A stretch of 64,000 nt of DNA from the NCBI GenBank assembly GCA_937958995.1, contig CALGAP010000023.1, forward strand, positions 124,001 to 188,000. The letters run 5' to 3'. Source of the DNA: an uncultured Chitinophagaceae bacterium. Lineage in GTDB: Bacteria > Bacteroidota > Bacteroidia > Chitinophagales > Chitinophagaceae. The translations under genes were made by a program, and so were the position numbers. The first letter of the stretch is position 1; each line of letters opens with the position of its first letter. The notes under the pieces are model-generated. The model was not told the DNA's origin. It saw only the letters and a list, made by a program, of their open reading frames with translations, and searched no databases. Below are positions 25,014-32,902 of the stretch, piece by piece.

Positions 25014-25604
25014 TTAGTTATGCCCCGCAGCCAGGCTTTTGATATCATTGACCAGTTCAGGCAGTCCCGCCGAAAAAATATGCTCGCTGCCGGCGATGGG
25101 CCGCAGGTTGGCAAAGGGCATCTGCTCGGCGTAGTAGGAAAAATGACTGAAGGGCACCACCAGGTCGCGGCGACTATGGTACAAAAAGATGTCGTTGATG
25201 GCAGGCAGACTGGCGGCAAATTTATCTTTCAGCACAAATTCATTCACCTTCCAGTTGCGCTTGCCCCAGTAAGGTGCGCCCATAATAAAGAGGCCATCAA
25301 TTTTTCGGGTAATTTTCTCTTCGGAAAGAAATTTCAAAATGACGGAGCCGCCGAGGGAGTGACCTATTATAATAATACCATCGTGAAGCCGGGTGAATTC
25401 CAGTTTTAATTGTTCTTTCCACTCCTGGTATTTGGGATTATTGGGGTGGGGCATCATGGGGTAAATCACTTCATAGGGCGGACCCAGGGCCGTTCTCAGC
25501 CAGACTACCAGGTCGTGGCTGCCCTGGTGAAGTCCCTGAGAACCACCGCTATGCACAAAAAGTACCTGTTTTCTCCTCATCTTCCCGGGTCCGGAGTCAT
25601 GCAT
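25014..25604 (-). CDS. Alpha/beta hydrolase, RBBP9/YdeN-like
   Basis: This 196-residue serine hydrolase has its nucleophile in 'GHSLGGS' (S83), acid D147 in 'HSRRDLVVP' and base H175 in 'GSEHIF', a complete catalytic triad. The short length and 'VLFVHSGG' start are typical of the RBBP9/YdeN group. M9 (at 25580) is an equally good start by family length. The natural substrate is unknown. It stands alone between two regulator genes. Confidence 0.82.
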   Translation of the reverse strand: MHDSGPGKMRRKQVLFVHSGGSQGLHQGSHDLVVWLRTALGPPYEVIYPMMPHPNNPKYQEWKEQLKLEFTRLHDGIIIIGHSLGGSVILKFLSEEKITRKIDGLFIMGAPYWGKRNWKVNEFVLKDKFAASLPAINDIFLYHSRRDLVVPFSHFSYYAEQMPFANLRPIAGSEHIFSAGLPELVNDIKSLAAGHN

Positions 25605-25817
25605 GACCTGTGAATTTTGATAACAAACTTATAGCCAAAAATCCGCAGACAGGGTGGGTGATTACGACTTATTGCGGTGTTGTTTGCGACAGACCATCAG
25701 TCTAATTTTGAATTGTCAAACACGATTGATCACTATCCCGCCCTACTATTAAAAACACCTGCTGATATGTAACTGAGCCATGCGAAGTTGCATATAGCTA
25801 CAAAAACCAAATTGCTC

Positions 25818-26801
25818 ATGAAACATATTTCAATTCTGGTGCCCCATGGAGCCATGATGGCTAACGTAGAAGGACCACGGCAGTTATTCCAATGCGTGAA
25901 CCAGTATTTTGCCATGGAAGGAAAAGAACCTATGGTGAATGCGCAACTGGTAGGTATAGCCAATGAAACTAAGCTGCGTGATGGTCATTATACCGTTCGC
26001 CCCGACAAACTGATCAGCGAAGTGGATAAGACCGACCTCATCATTATTCCTGCACTCGACGGCGATATGAAGCAATTGATAGAAGCCAATTCAGCATTCA
26101 TTCCCTGGATTGTGAGCCAGTATAAGCGCGGCGCAGAAGTGGCGAGTCTTTGCGTGGGAGCGTTCCTGTTAGCATCCACCGGTCTGTTGAATGGCCGCCG
26201 TTGTGCTACACACTGGATGTTTGCCAATGAATTCAGGGCTATGTATCCCGAGGTGGAGCTGGTGGTAGAAAAAATTATCACCGACGAAAACGGAATTTAC
26301 TCCAGCGGCGGCGCTTTTTCCTATCTCAACCTCATGCTGCACCTGATTGAAAAATATGCAGGCCGGAATGTGGCGGTGTTCTGCTCAAAGCTTTTCCAGA
26401 TTGATATGGACCGTGCTTCGCAATCGCCCTTCATCATTTTCCAGGGACAAAAAGATCACGAAGACGAGCCCGTGAAGAAAGCCCAGGAATTTATTGAGCA
26501 AAATGTGTCGGAGAAAATTACCGTCGATCAGTTGGCGAGCATGTTTGCCCTGGGAAGAAGAAACCTGGAAAGGCGCTTCAAAAAAGCTACTTCGAATACA
26601 ATTGCCGAATACATTCAACGCGTGAAGATAGAAGCGGCGAAAAAGCATCTTGAAACCAGCCGCAAGAATATCAATGAGGTAATGTATGACGTGGGGTATA
26701 ATGACACCAAGGCATTCCGCACCATCTTTAAGAAAGTGACGGGGTTGTCGCCAATGGAGTATAGGAACAAGTATAATAAGGAGGCGTTGGTGCTGGCTTA
26801 G
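25818..26801 (+). CDS. GlxA-type transcriptional regulator (DJ-1/PfpI domain plus AraC HTH)
   Basis: The start at 25818 gives 327 residues. Residues ~1-190 form a DJ-1/PfpI-like domain with the typical 'EVASLCVGAFLLASTGLLNG' elbow and 'ATHW'. Residues ~225-325 form the AraC DNA-binding domain ('VDQLASMFALGRRNLERRF', 'INEVMYDVGYNDTKAFRTIF'). It is clearly paralogous to the gene at 27043-28017 on the opposite strand. Its 3' end overlaps the DUF4342 gene tail-to-tail by 4 bases. The ligand and targets are unknown. Confidence 0.9.
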   Translation: MKHISILVPHGAMMANVEGPRQLFQCVNQYFAMEGKEPMVNAQLVGIANETKLRDGHYTVRPDKLISEVDKTDLIIIPALDGDMKQLIEANSAFIPWIVSQYKRGAEVASLCVGAFLLASTGLLNGRRCATHWMFANEFRAMYPEVELVVEKIITDENGIYSSGGAFSYLNLMLHLIEKYAGRNVAVFCSKLFQIDMDRASQSPFIIFQGQKDHEDEPVKKAQEFIEQNVSEKITVDQLASMFALGRRNLERRFKKATSNTIAEYIQRVKIEAAKKHLETSRKNINEVMYDVGYNDTKAFRTIFKKVTGLSPMEYRNKYNKEALVLA

Positions 26802-27046
26802 GAGTCCCCTGGCTCTTCCCTCTCCACCGTAATTGTACATTCCGTAATCAGCGCTGCGGCGGCGCCAACGGCGGCCAGCACTGGTAAAAGCACCGCGCCT
26901 ACCACGCCAACGGTCAGGGGAAAACTCATCCACTCCTTACCATTCTTATCAGAGATAGTAATCTTGCGGATATTTCCTTCATGAATCAGCTCCTTAACCT
27001 TGTTAAGGAGCTGTTCACCATTTATACTGAAGGATTCCTTTTTCAT
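26798..27046 (-). CDS. DUF4342 small membrane-associated protein
   Basis: This 82-residue protein begins 'SINGEQLLNKVKELIHEGNI', continues with a short beta region ('RKITISDKNGKEWMSFPL') and then one glycine/alanine-rich hydrophobic segment of about 25 residues ('VGVVGAVLLPVLAAVGAAAA'). This pattern fits DUF4342, whose function is unknown. Its start overlaps the stop of the GlxA-like gene upstream by 4 bases (ATGA), so the two are translationally coupled. Confidence 0.8.
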   Translation of the reverse strand: MKKESFSINGEQLLNKVKELIHEGNIRKITISDKNGKEWMSFPLTVGVVGAVLLPVLAAVGAAAALITECTITVEREEPGDS

Positions 27047-28017
27047 GCTATTTGTTTAGTGTATTTGTTCCTGTACTCCACGGGCGACAGACCGGTTATC
27101 TTTTTGAATACGGTGCGGAATGCTTTTATATCGGAATAGCCCACATCGTACATCACTTCGTTTACGGTTTTGCGCCCCGATTCCAGGTCTTTCTTGGCCG
27201 CTTCAATTTTTACCCGCTGAATATATTCCACGGGCGTGTTGTTGGTGGCCTTTTTGAAACGGCGTTCAAAATGACGGCGGCCGATGGCGAAGCGCATCGC
27301 CAGTTCTTCCACCGATATCTTCTCCGTTACATTCTTCTCTATAAATTCCTGTGCCTGGCGTATGGGCTCGTCTTCGTGTTTCTTCTGGCCGTTGAACATA
27401 ATAAATGGCGACTGGCTCTTACGGTCTATTTCAATGGCAAAAAATTTCGCAGCACGGATGGCCATTTCGCGGTCGGTATATTTTTCTACCAGGTGCAGCA
27501 GCAGGTTCCAGTACGACGAAGCACCACCGCTGCTGTAGATGCCATTTTCTTCGGTTACGATGCTGCCATCGGTAAGGATGACATCGGGAAACATTTCCCT
27601 GAATTGCTCGGCATATATCCAGTGTGTTGAACATTTTTTGCCGCTCAGCAAACCGGTAGATGCCAGCAGAAAGGCGCCGATGCATAAAGAGGCAACTTCT
27701 GCGCCGCGGTTGTACTGGTCAACAATCCAGGGTACCAGACCTTCATTCAGTTCTAGCGCCTTCTTTATATCACCCGATATGGCGGGGATGATTACCAGGT
27801 CGGTCTTTTTTACTTCGTGCAAAAGTTTTTCAGCGTTCACGGAAAACACGCCATCATTCAATGGCACATGTTTCGACATGCCCACCAGTTCTACTTCGAA
27901 CATGGGTTCACGTTCGGATTGCACTAAAAATTGGTTGACGGCGGTAAACATATACCGCGGGTCAACAATTGCGGCCGGTACGGCCTCATTCGGTACCAGG
28001 ATGCTAATGTGTTTCAT
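27043..28017 (-). CDS. GlxA-type transcriptional regulator, paralogue of the gene at 25818
   Basis: This 324-residue protein has the same two-domain plan as its neighbour: a DJ-1/PfpI domain ('EVASLCIGAFLLASTGLLSG', 'STHW') and an AraC HTH ('VEELAMRFAIGRRHFERRF', 'VNEVMYDVGYSDIKAFRTVF'). The two proteins are alike along their full length, so they arose by duplication. This copy is coupled to the DUF4342 gene. The next plus-strand gene, DoxX-like, starts 357 bases away and could be a target. Confidence 0.9.
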   Translation of the reverse strand: MKHISILVPNEAVPAAIVDPRYMFTAVNQFLVQSEREPMFEVELVGMSKHVPLNDGVFSVNAEKLLHEVKKTDLVIIPAISGDIKKALELNEGLVPWIVDQYNRGAEVASLCIGAFLLASTGLLSGKKCSTHWIYAEQFREMFPDVILTDGSIVTEENGIYSSGGASSYWNLLLHLVEKYTDREMAIRAAKFFAIEIDRKSQSPFIMFNGQKKHEDEPIRQAQEFIEKNVTEKISVEELAMRFAIGRRHFERRFKKATNNTPVEYIQRVKIEAAKKDLESGRKTVNEVMYDVGYSDIKAFRTVFKKITGLSPVEYRNKYTKQIA

Positions 28018-28374
28018 GAGCTATTAGTTTATTAAATCGCCGGGCTATCGCGTGTTCAATCAATCAGGCATTCAAGGGGTAGAGAGCAGGAATTTTCCCA
28101 AAGGGATTCCAAAATTAGTAAAATCAGGCATTGAATCAATGTTACTGCAGTTTGTCACTAAGGCAAAATCAGTTTTTGCAGTCAGTTTCGTACTAATGGA
28201 AATTTTCTCCATACGAACTGCATCGTTTACCCCACAGAATTTTTGTCGTATTACACCCCCCGATAAGTCGCATACACACACGATAAAAAAAGGCGAGTGA
28301 GGATACTTTTGTAAGGACAAATCACCGGTGAAAATTTTCTCAAAGACAACTAAAACTAAAATTTAATTAAAGCC
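28018..28374. other. Intergenic region between the GlxA-like regulator and the DoxX gene
   Basis: This is an AT-rich divergent promoter region. I see no gene, no terminator and no clear operator. An 82-codon minus-strand frame at 28072-28320 has no recognisable content. Confidence 0.5.
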
Positions 28375-28803
28375 ATGAAAAAGCTGAATATTCTCTACTG
28401 GATCTTTACCGGCCTGTTTACCGCCATGATGCTGATGAGCGCCATTCCTGACATTATGATGGATCCCATGGCCATCGAAGGTATGCATAAGGGATTGGGT
28501 TACCCGCTTTATTTCGTTCCCTTCATCGGCGTGTGCAAAGTGCTGGGATGTATAGCCTTACTGGTACCCGGTTTTCACCGCATCAAGGAATGGGCCTATG
28601 CCGGCTTGTTCTTTGACCTTATTGGCACCACCTATTCCATCATTGCATCGGGCGGTACCGTGGCTCAATATGGATTTATGTGGATGCCGCTGGGCCTGGC
28701 GGTATTATCGTATGTATTTTACCAGAAAAGAAAAGCAGCGCTTGCTTCTTTAACCGTAACCGAGAAACGTCATCACGCTGCAGTTATCGGAAGTGTGGCG
28801 TAA
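28375..28803 (+). CDS. DoxX-like membrane protein
   Basis: This is a 142-residue protein with four predicted membrane segments ('LNILYWIFTGLFTAMMLMSA', 'VPFIGVCKVLGCIALLVPGF', 'WAYAGLFFDLIGTTYSIIAS' and 'LGLAVLSYVFYQ'), the plan of the DoxX family. 'RIKEWAYAGLFFDL' is shared with a second copy at 46761-47147. Function is unclear; DoxX relatives are linked to redox or thiol stress in some bacteria. The A-rich leader 'AAACTAAAATTTAATTAAAG' before the ATG is typical of this phylum. Confidence 0.8.
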   Translation: MKKLNILYWIFTGLFTAMMLMSAIPDIMMDPMAIEGMHKGLGYPLYFVPFIGVCKVLGCIALLVPGFHRIKEWAYAGLFFDLIGTTYSIIASGGTVAQYGFMWMPLGLAVLSYVFYQKRKAALASLTVTEKRHHAAVIGSVA

Positions 28804-28851
28804 GAGCAGATGCAACCCAAAAAACGACCCATGCAATTTCAGTGGTGAAAA

Positions 28852-29448
28852 ATGAAATTTATGCGTAAACTAATTGCATCGATCAATGTTTCTTTGGATA
28901 GTTTTATGTCAGGCCCCAACTGCGAACTCGACTGGCATTTCGAAAGTTGGGGCCCCGACCTGGCTCAGTCTTTCTACGAACAACTGAGCAGCGCCGACAC
29001 CATTTTGCTGGGTCGTGTTACCTACTGCGCCATGGCGCGCTACTGGCCTCGCAAATCGCTCGACCTGAATTTCCCGCGCGAAGACATAGCCTTTGCAGAT
29101 ATGATGAACAACCATACCAAGGTGGTGTTCACCAAAACATTGGCAGAGCCTGCCTGGGTAAATTCAAAATTCATCCGCGGAGATTTACGGAAGGAGATTA
29201 AAAAGCTCAAAAGCCAACCGGGAAAAGATATTATCATATATGGCAGTGGCAAGTTGATCAATTCAATGGTTGAATTGGGAGGTTTGATCGATGAGTTCAC
29301 CTTGTGGGTGCATCCCGTCATTCTTGGCGAAGGCAAGCCATTGTTTAACAGCCTGCAACACCGGCTGCGCATGAAACTTGTAAAATCGCACACCTTCCGC
29401 TCCGGCGTGGTGATGCTCGATTACCTGGATGCTACTGCGGGAAACTGA
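28852..29448 (+). CDS. Dihydrofolate reductase family protein (RibD C-terminal-like)
   Basis: This is a 198-residue protein with the reductase fold ('MRKLIASINVSLDSFMSGPN', 'LLGRVTYCAMARYWP', 'KDIIIYGSGKLINSMVELGG' and 'LWVHPVILGEGKPLF'). It matches the DHFR-like family of uncharacterised bacterial reductases (YyaP/RibD-C type), not a folate enzyme with certainty. M4 is an alternative start. Its last 17 bases overlap the 3' end of anmK on the other strand. Confidence 0.85.
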   Translation: MKFMRKLIASINVSLDSFMSGPNCELDWHFESWGPDLAQSFYEQLSSADTILLGRVTYCAMARYWPRKSLDLNFPREDIAFADMMNNHTKVVFTKTLAEPAWVNSKFIRGDLRKEIKKLKSQPGKDIIIYGSGKLINSMVELGGLIDEFTLWVHPVILGEGKPLFNSLQHRLRMKLVKSHTFRSGVVMLDYLDATAGN

Positions 29449-30634
29449 TTTTGCCCATCGATACATTTGGTATGCCATTGCGGCCTTGCCCGAAATGTAC
29501 GCCGCTGCCGCAAATGGCTTCATTGGCGAGCACAGCAAACAATACTGCTTCTTTTGCATCGGGGTTGATGTGCAGGTCGGAAGTGGTTTTGAACTGACAG
29601 CCCGGTAATAGTTCCGACAAATTTTTCATCAGCACCGGGTTATGCATGCCGCCGCCGCTGGCATAGATGAGAAAACTCGTTTCACCACCGGTCGCCTTTT
29701 TTATTGCCCCCGAAATGGTTTCTGCGGTAAAACGGTTGAGTGTTGCAAGGACGTCTTCATGCCTGAGATGACCAACACCTGATTTTTCCATAGCCTGCTG
29801 CAGGTAAGCAAGATTGAATAATTCTGGTCCGGTAGTCTTGGGAAAACTTTCGCTGAAGAAAGGATGATCCATCAGCGCTTTCAGCAAAGCTTTATTCACA
29901 TTGCCCGCAGCTGCGAGTTCGCCATTTTTATCAAAATATTTTCCCGGGAAATTTTTCTTTATATACCCGTCCATCAGCGTATTGCCCGGACCAGTATCGG
30001 TGCTGAATACATCATCGGCATTGAGGCTTCCGGGCAGGAATGTGAAGTTGGCGATGCCGCCGATATTTAGCATGATGCGGTCTTCACCTTTTTTGGAAAA
30101 CATTAAAAAATCGCCGTAAGCGGCAAGGGGCGCGCCCTCGCCACCGGCGGCGATATGTTTTTGACGGAAATCGCTTATAGTTATAATGCCCGTTTTCACG
30201 GCCAGCTGGTCACCATCGCCAATCTGCAACGTGGCATTACCAAATTTTGCGTGTTTGTGCAGGCGTTTGGGCGCGTGAAAAATAGTTTGTCCGTGACTGG
30301 CAATGCAATCGATGCTGTCTGCGCTACGTTTCCAATTGGCCAGGCATTGCAAAATCATGCCTGCATGAACCTGGGCCACCCAGCTATTGAGCAGGCAGAC
30401 TTTTTCAAGATCCACATTCTTTTTTGAAAAAATGCTGGCTATTTCCTGGCGGTAATCATCATTATAGGGTACGGATTCAAATTCGAGCAATTCAATGCCA
30501 GTTTCCATACCTGTGCCGGTAAAGCGGCACAGGGCCACATCCAATCCATCCACAGAAGTTCCTGACATCAACCCAATGATGCAACGTTCGGATTTGTTGG
30601 CGATATCGCAGAGGCGTTGAATGTTTTTGTTCAT
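29432..30634 (-). CDS. anmK: Anhydro-N-acetylmuramic acid kinase
   Basis: This is a 400-residue kinase of the cell-wall recycling pathway that opens and phosphorylates 1,6-anhydro-MurNAc to MurNAc-6-phosphate. The N-terminal phosphate-binding 'GLMSGTSVDGLDVALC' (residues ~21-36), 'DFRQKHIAAGGEGAPLAA', 'RIMLNIGGIANFTFLP' and 'DTGPGNTLMDGYI' are all characteristic. The start is 26 bases after an SRPBCC gene on the same strand. No murQ is visible in the window. Confidence 0.93.
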   Translation of the reverse strand: MNKNIQRLCDIANKSERCIIGLMSGTSVDGLDVALCRFTGTGMETGIELLEFESVPYNDDYRQEIASIFSKKNVDLEKVCLLNSWVAQVHAGMILQCLANWKRSADSIDCIASHGQTIFHAPKRLHKHAKFGNATLQIGDGDQLAVKTGIITISDFRQKHIAAGGEGAPLAAYGDFLMFSKKGEDRIMLNIGGIANFTFLPGSLNADDVFSTDTGPGNTLMDGYIKKNFPGKYFDKNGELAAAGNVNKALLKALMDHPFFSESFPKTTGPELFNLAYLQQAMEKSGVGHLRHEDVLATLNRFTAETISGAIKKATGGETSFLIYASGGGMHNPVLMKNLSELLPGCQFKTTSDLHINPDAKEAVLFAVLANEAICGSGVHFGQGRNGIPNVSMGKISFPQ

Positions 30635-30660
30635 GCCTCAAACGTACAAAATTCCGCCCT

Positions 30661-31119
30661 CTACGCCGTTACTGAATCCCTTTCACAAATTTCTTTCAAC
30701 TTCTTCAGCGCTAAAGGCCAGCCTTTACGAAACTCCTCATCCCAGGCTGGCGGTGTGTCGATGACTACCTTCAGTTCAGTCTTCCCGTTCTTCTCAGTGA
30801 AAACATACTCTTCCCACGAGCCTATCCATATTTTAGCGACTTCGCTGTCTCGGTCCAGGCTGCCGTCTTCGGAGATCACGGCTTTATGTTCCAGTTTCAG
30901 GTATTCGGGTTCGCGTAGTTGTGTTGCCACGGCCATGGTGCCGCCGCCTTTGCCATCTTCACCTGTGAAGCGAAGTTCTTCGCCCTGTTTCCAGGTGCCA
31001 AATACGACCGAGCCCGGCCAGGCTGCATGCGTCCATTCGCGATAGGTGTCGGGTGTCAGCATCAGTTTCCACACTTTGTCGCGCGCTGCATCAATTTCGA
31101 TAACGTGTTCCTGTCTCAT
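30661..31119 (-). CDS. SRPBCC-domain protein (START/AHSA1-like)
   Basis: The start at 31119 gives 152 residues with the usual opening 'EHVIEIDAARDKVWKLMLTP'. 'GSWEEYVFTEKNGKTELKVV' and a long C-terminal helix ('GWPLALKKLKEICE') follow. This fold binds hydrophobic ligands; the ligand here is unknown. It probably shares a transcript with anmK. Confidence 0.82.
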   Translation of the reverse strand: MRQEHVIEIDAARDKVWKLMLTPDTYREWTHAAWPGSVVFGTWKQGEELRFTGEDGKGGGTMAVATQLREPEYLKLEHKAVISEDGSLDRDSEVAKIWIGSWEEYVFTEKNGKTELKVVIDTPPAWDEEFRKGWPLALKKLKEICERDSVTA

Positions 31120-31269
31120 AGCTAAATATTTTTTTGGGTTACCAATTTCATATGACAAGACGAATTTAGACTATAAAACTTGCGGGCAGGCGGTGTGTTC
31201 ACGACAATCAAGTGGGTTGAATACGGCAACAATACTTCCTGGTTAAGCTGATGTTGATGAACCTGGCAG

Positions 31270-32202
31270 CTATTTGATGTGCTGCGACAAAAACCGATGA
31301 ATCAGTGCCGCTGCTTCCTGGTGTTTTTCCTCCAGAACAAAATGTCCACCATCCAGCAGGCTGATTTGCGCATTAGGATTATCCTTTTTAAACGCTTCGG
31401 CGCCGGCTGCGATGAATATTTTATCATGTTTTCCAGCGATCACGAGGGTTGGTGGTTGATACTTTCGGAAATAAACATGCCACGAATCATACAACCTGAC
31501 GTTGGAACCATAATCGCGAAACAACGCCAATTGTATGGCATCGTTGCCCGGGCGGTTCAAATAATATTGATCTAAGTTGTAGCTGTCCGGGCTGATCCGG
31601 GAGGTATCTTTCGCGCCATTCATGTACTGCCATTTGGTGGCTTCGATGGTGAGCAGTTGTCGCGCCACTTTTTCCGTCTCAGGGTTCGGATTTTCCATAT
31701 AATCGAAAAGCATATGCACGTCACCCAGTCCTTCCCTATAGGCGTTGGCGTTTTGAACAATCAGGGCTTGTATTAGTTCGGGGCGTCGTGATGCGATCCT
31801 GAATCCTACCGGCCCGCCATAGTCCTGCATATACAGGGTAAGCTTTTTAATTTGTAGCAGATCTATAAAATGTTCGATTGTTTTCGATAACTGATCGAAT
31901 GTGTATTGATATGTACTCGGGGAGGGGTGGCTGCTTTCACCAAAGCCGGGATAGTCGGGCGCGATGAGATGATAGGCATGCGACAGATCATCAATCAGAT
32001 CCCGGTACATATGCGATGAGGAAGGAAAGCCGTGCAGCAATAGTATCGTGGGATGCGAGGGATTGCCTGCTTCGCGGTAAAAGATATCGAGCCCATCCAC
32101 TTTCAGCTTCTTGAAATAAACAGGTTGTTTTGATTGTGCAACAGACAGAAGCGGTATGAAAGCAAGAAGCATCAAAAGCACGAGACAATTTTTCTTTTTC
32201 AT
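31270..32202 (-). CDS. Exported alpha/beta hydrolase, haloalkane-dehalogenase/epoxide-hydrolase-like
   Basis: This is a 310-residue protein with a signal peptide ending at 'LLSVAQ' (~residue 23). The core has the 'LLLHGFPSSSHMYRDL' oxyanion segment. An aspartate nucleophile sits at D127 in 'LYMQDYGGPVG', typical of dehalogenase and epoxide hydrolase relatives, and a late histidine in 'LLDGGHFVLEE'. The substrate is not predictable. A palindrome identical in design to the one before the TetR gene lies 29 bases upstream, so the TetR regulator very likely represses it. Confidence 0.85.
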   Translation of the reverse strand: MKKKNCLVLLMLLAFIPLLSVAQSKQPVYFKKLKVDGLDIFYREAGNPSHPTILLLHGFPSSSHMYRDLIDDLSHAYHLIAPDYPGFGESSHPSPSTYQYTFDQLSKTIEHFIDLLQIKKLTLYMQDYGGPVGFRIASRRPELIQALIVQNANAYREGLGDVHMLFDYMENPNPETEKVARQLLTIEATKWQYMNGAKDTSRISPDSYNLDQYYLNRPGNDAIQLALFRDYGSNVRLYDSWHVYFRKYQPPTLVIAGKHDKIFIAAGAEAFKKDNPNAQISLLDGGHFVLEEKHQEAAALIHRFLSQHIK

Positions 32203-32230
32203 GTTACTAGTTTTGTGATTTAAAAATTGA

Positions 32231-32244
32231 ACAGACCAGTCTGT
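32231..32244. promoter_or_regulatory. TetR operator before the hydrolase gene
   Basis: ACAGAC-CA-GTCTGT is a perfect 6+6 palindrome. The same arms recur at 32831-32844 before the tetR gene, and both sites lie about 30 bases upstream of their start codons. Confidence 0.75.
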
Positions 32245-32264
32245 CTATTTTGCCCCAAAAAAAA

Positions 32265-32801
32265 TCAGAGCAGCTTGGCTGCCATACTTTTCGCAGTCTT
32301 GATAGTCCACTCGGCACGGTGCACCTTGGCAGCTATCAGGGCTGCCTCGAAAAGCAGGTAAAATTCATCGGCCAGTTCTGTTTTCTTCACCTCTTTTAGT
32401 ATGGTTTTGAACAGCTGCCTGACCTCATTTTTTTGTTTTTGAATAATGTTTCGTATGCGGGTGTTATCGATGGGAATTTCAGAGACGATATTAAGGAAAT
32501 GGCATCCGCGGAAACCAGGTTGCCTGATGCTTCGTCCCAGGGTATCAAATACAGCGGCGATTTTTTTCTGCACGGTATCGTGATTTGATACCTCCTGGTG
32601 TAGTTTGGTCATTGCGCGCTCCGATTCGTTGGAAAGGTATTCTGCCAACAGGTCTTCTTTTGAAGGAAAATGCTGGTAAAGGCTGGCCTTGGCTACGCCC
32701 GCCTCGGCAATAATCTGGTTAATGCCCGTTGCATTATACCCCTGTTCATAAAACAATCGCGACGCTGCATCCACGATTTGGTCCCTCACCGATCCTTTCA
32801 T
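32265..32801 (-). CDS. TetR-family repressor
   Basis: This is a 178-residue regulator. Its N-terminal helix-turn-helix is 'YNATGINQIIAEAGVAKASL' plus 'YQHFPSKEDLLAEYL'. The C-terminal ligand-binding region is alpha-helical. It lies 62 bases upstream of the hydrolase gene on the same strand. Matching palindromes precede both genes, implying autoregulation and control of the hydrolase. The inducer is probably the hydrolase substrate or product. Confidence 0.92.
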   Translation of the reverse strand: MKGSVRDQIVDAASRLFYEQGYNATGINQIIAEAGVAKASLYQHFPSKEDLLAEYLSNESERAMTKLHQEVSNHDTVQKKIAAVFDTLGRSIRQPGFRGCHFLNIVSEIPIDNTRIRNIIQKQKNEVRQLFKTILKEVKKTELADEFYLLFEAALIAAKVHRAEWTIKTAKSMAAKLL

Positions 32802-32830
32802 GGCGCAAATATAAGAGCGTTTTTTAGAAA

Positions 32831-32844
32831 ACAGACAAGTCTGT
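32831..32844. promoter_or_regulatory. TetR operator before the tetR gene
   Basis: ACAGAC-AA-GTCTGT is a perfect 6+6 palindrome with the same arms as the site at 32231-32244. It sits 29 bases before the tetR ATG. Confidence 0.75.
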
Positions 32845-32902
32845 CTACTAATTATTTTTTTGAGCGAAGCCGAGTCATTGGTGGCCCGCCGGGGGTGACC
32901 GA

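Noticed and set aside
28072..28320. 82-codon minus-strand frame in the intergenic region before the DoxX gene
   Set aside because: No conserved motif, no plausible leader, and it lies in a divergent promoter region.
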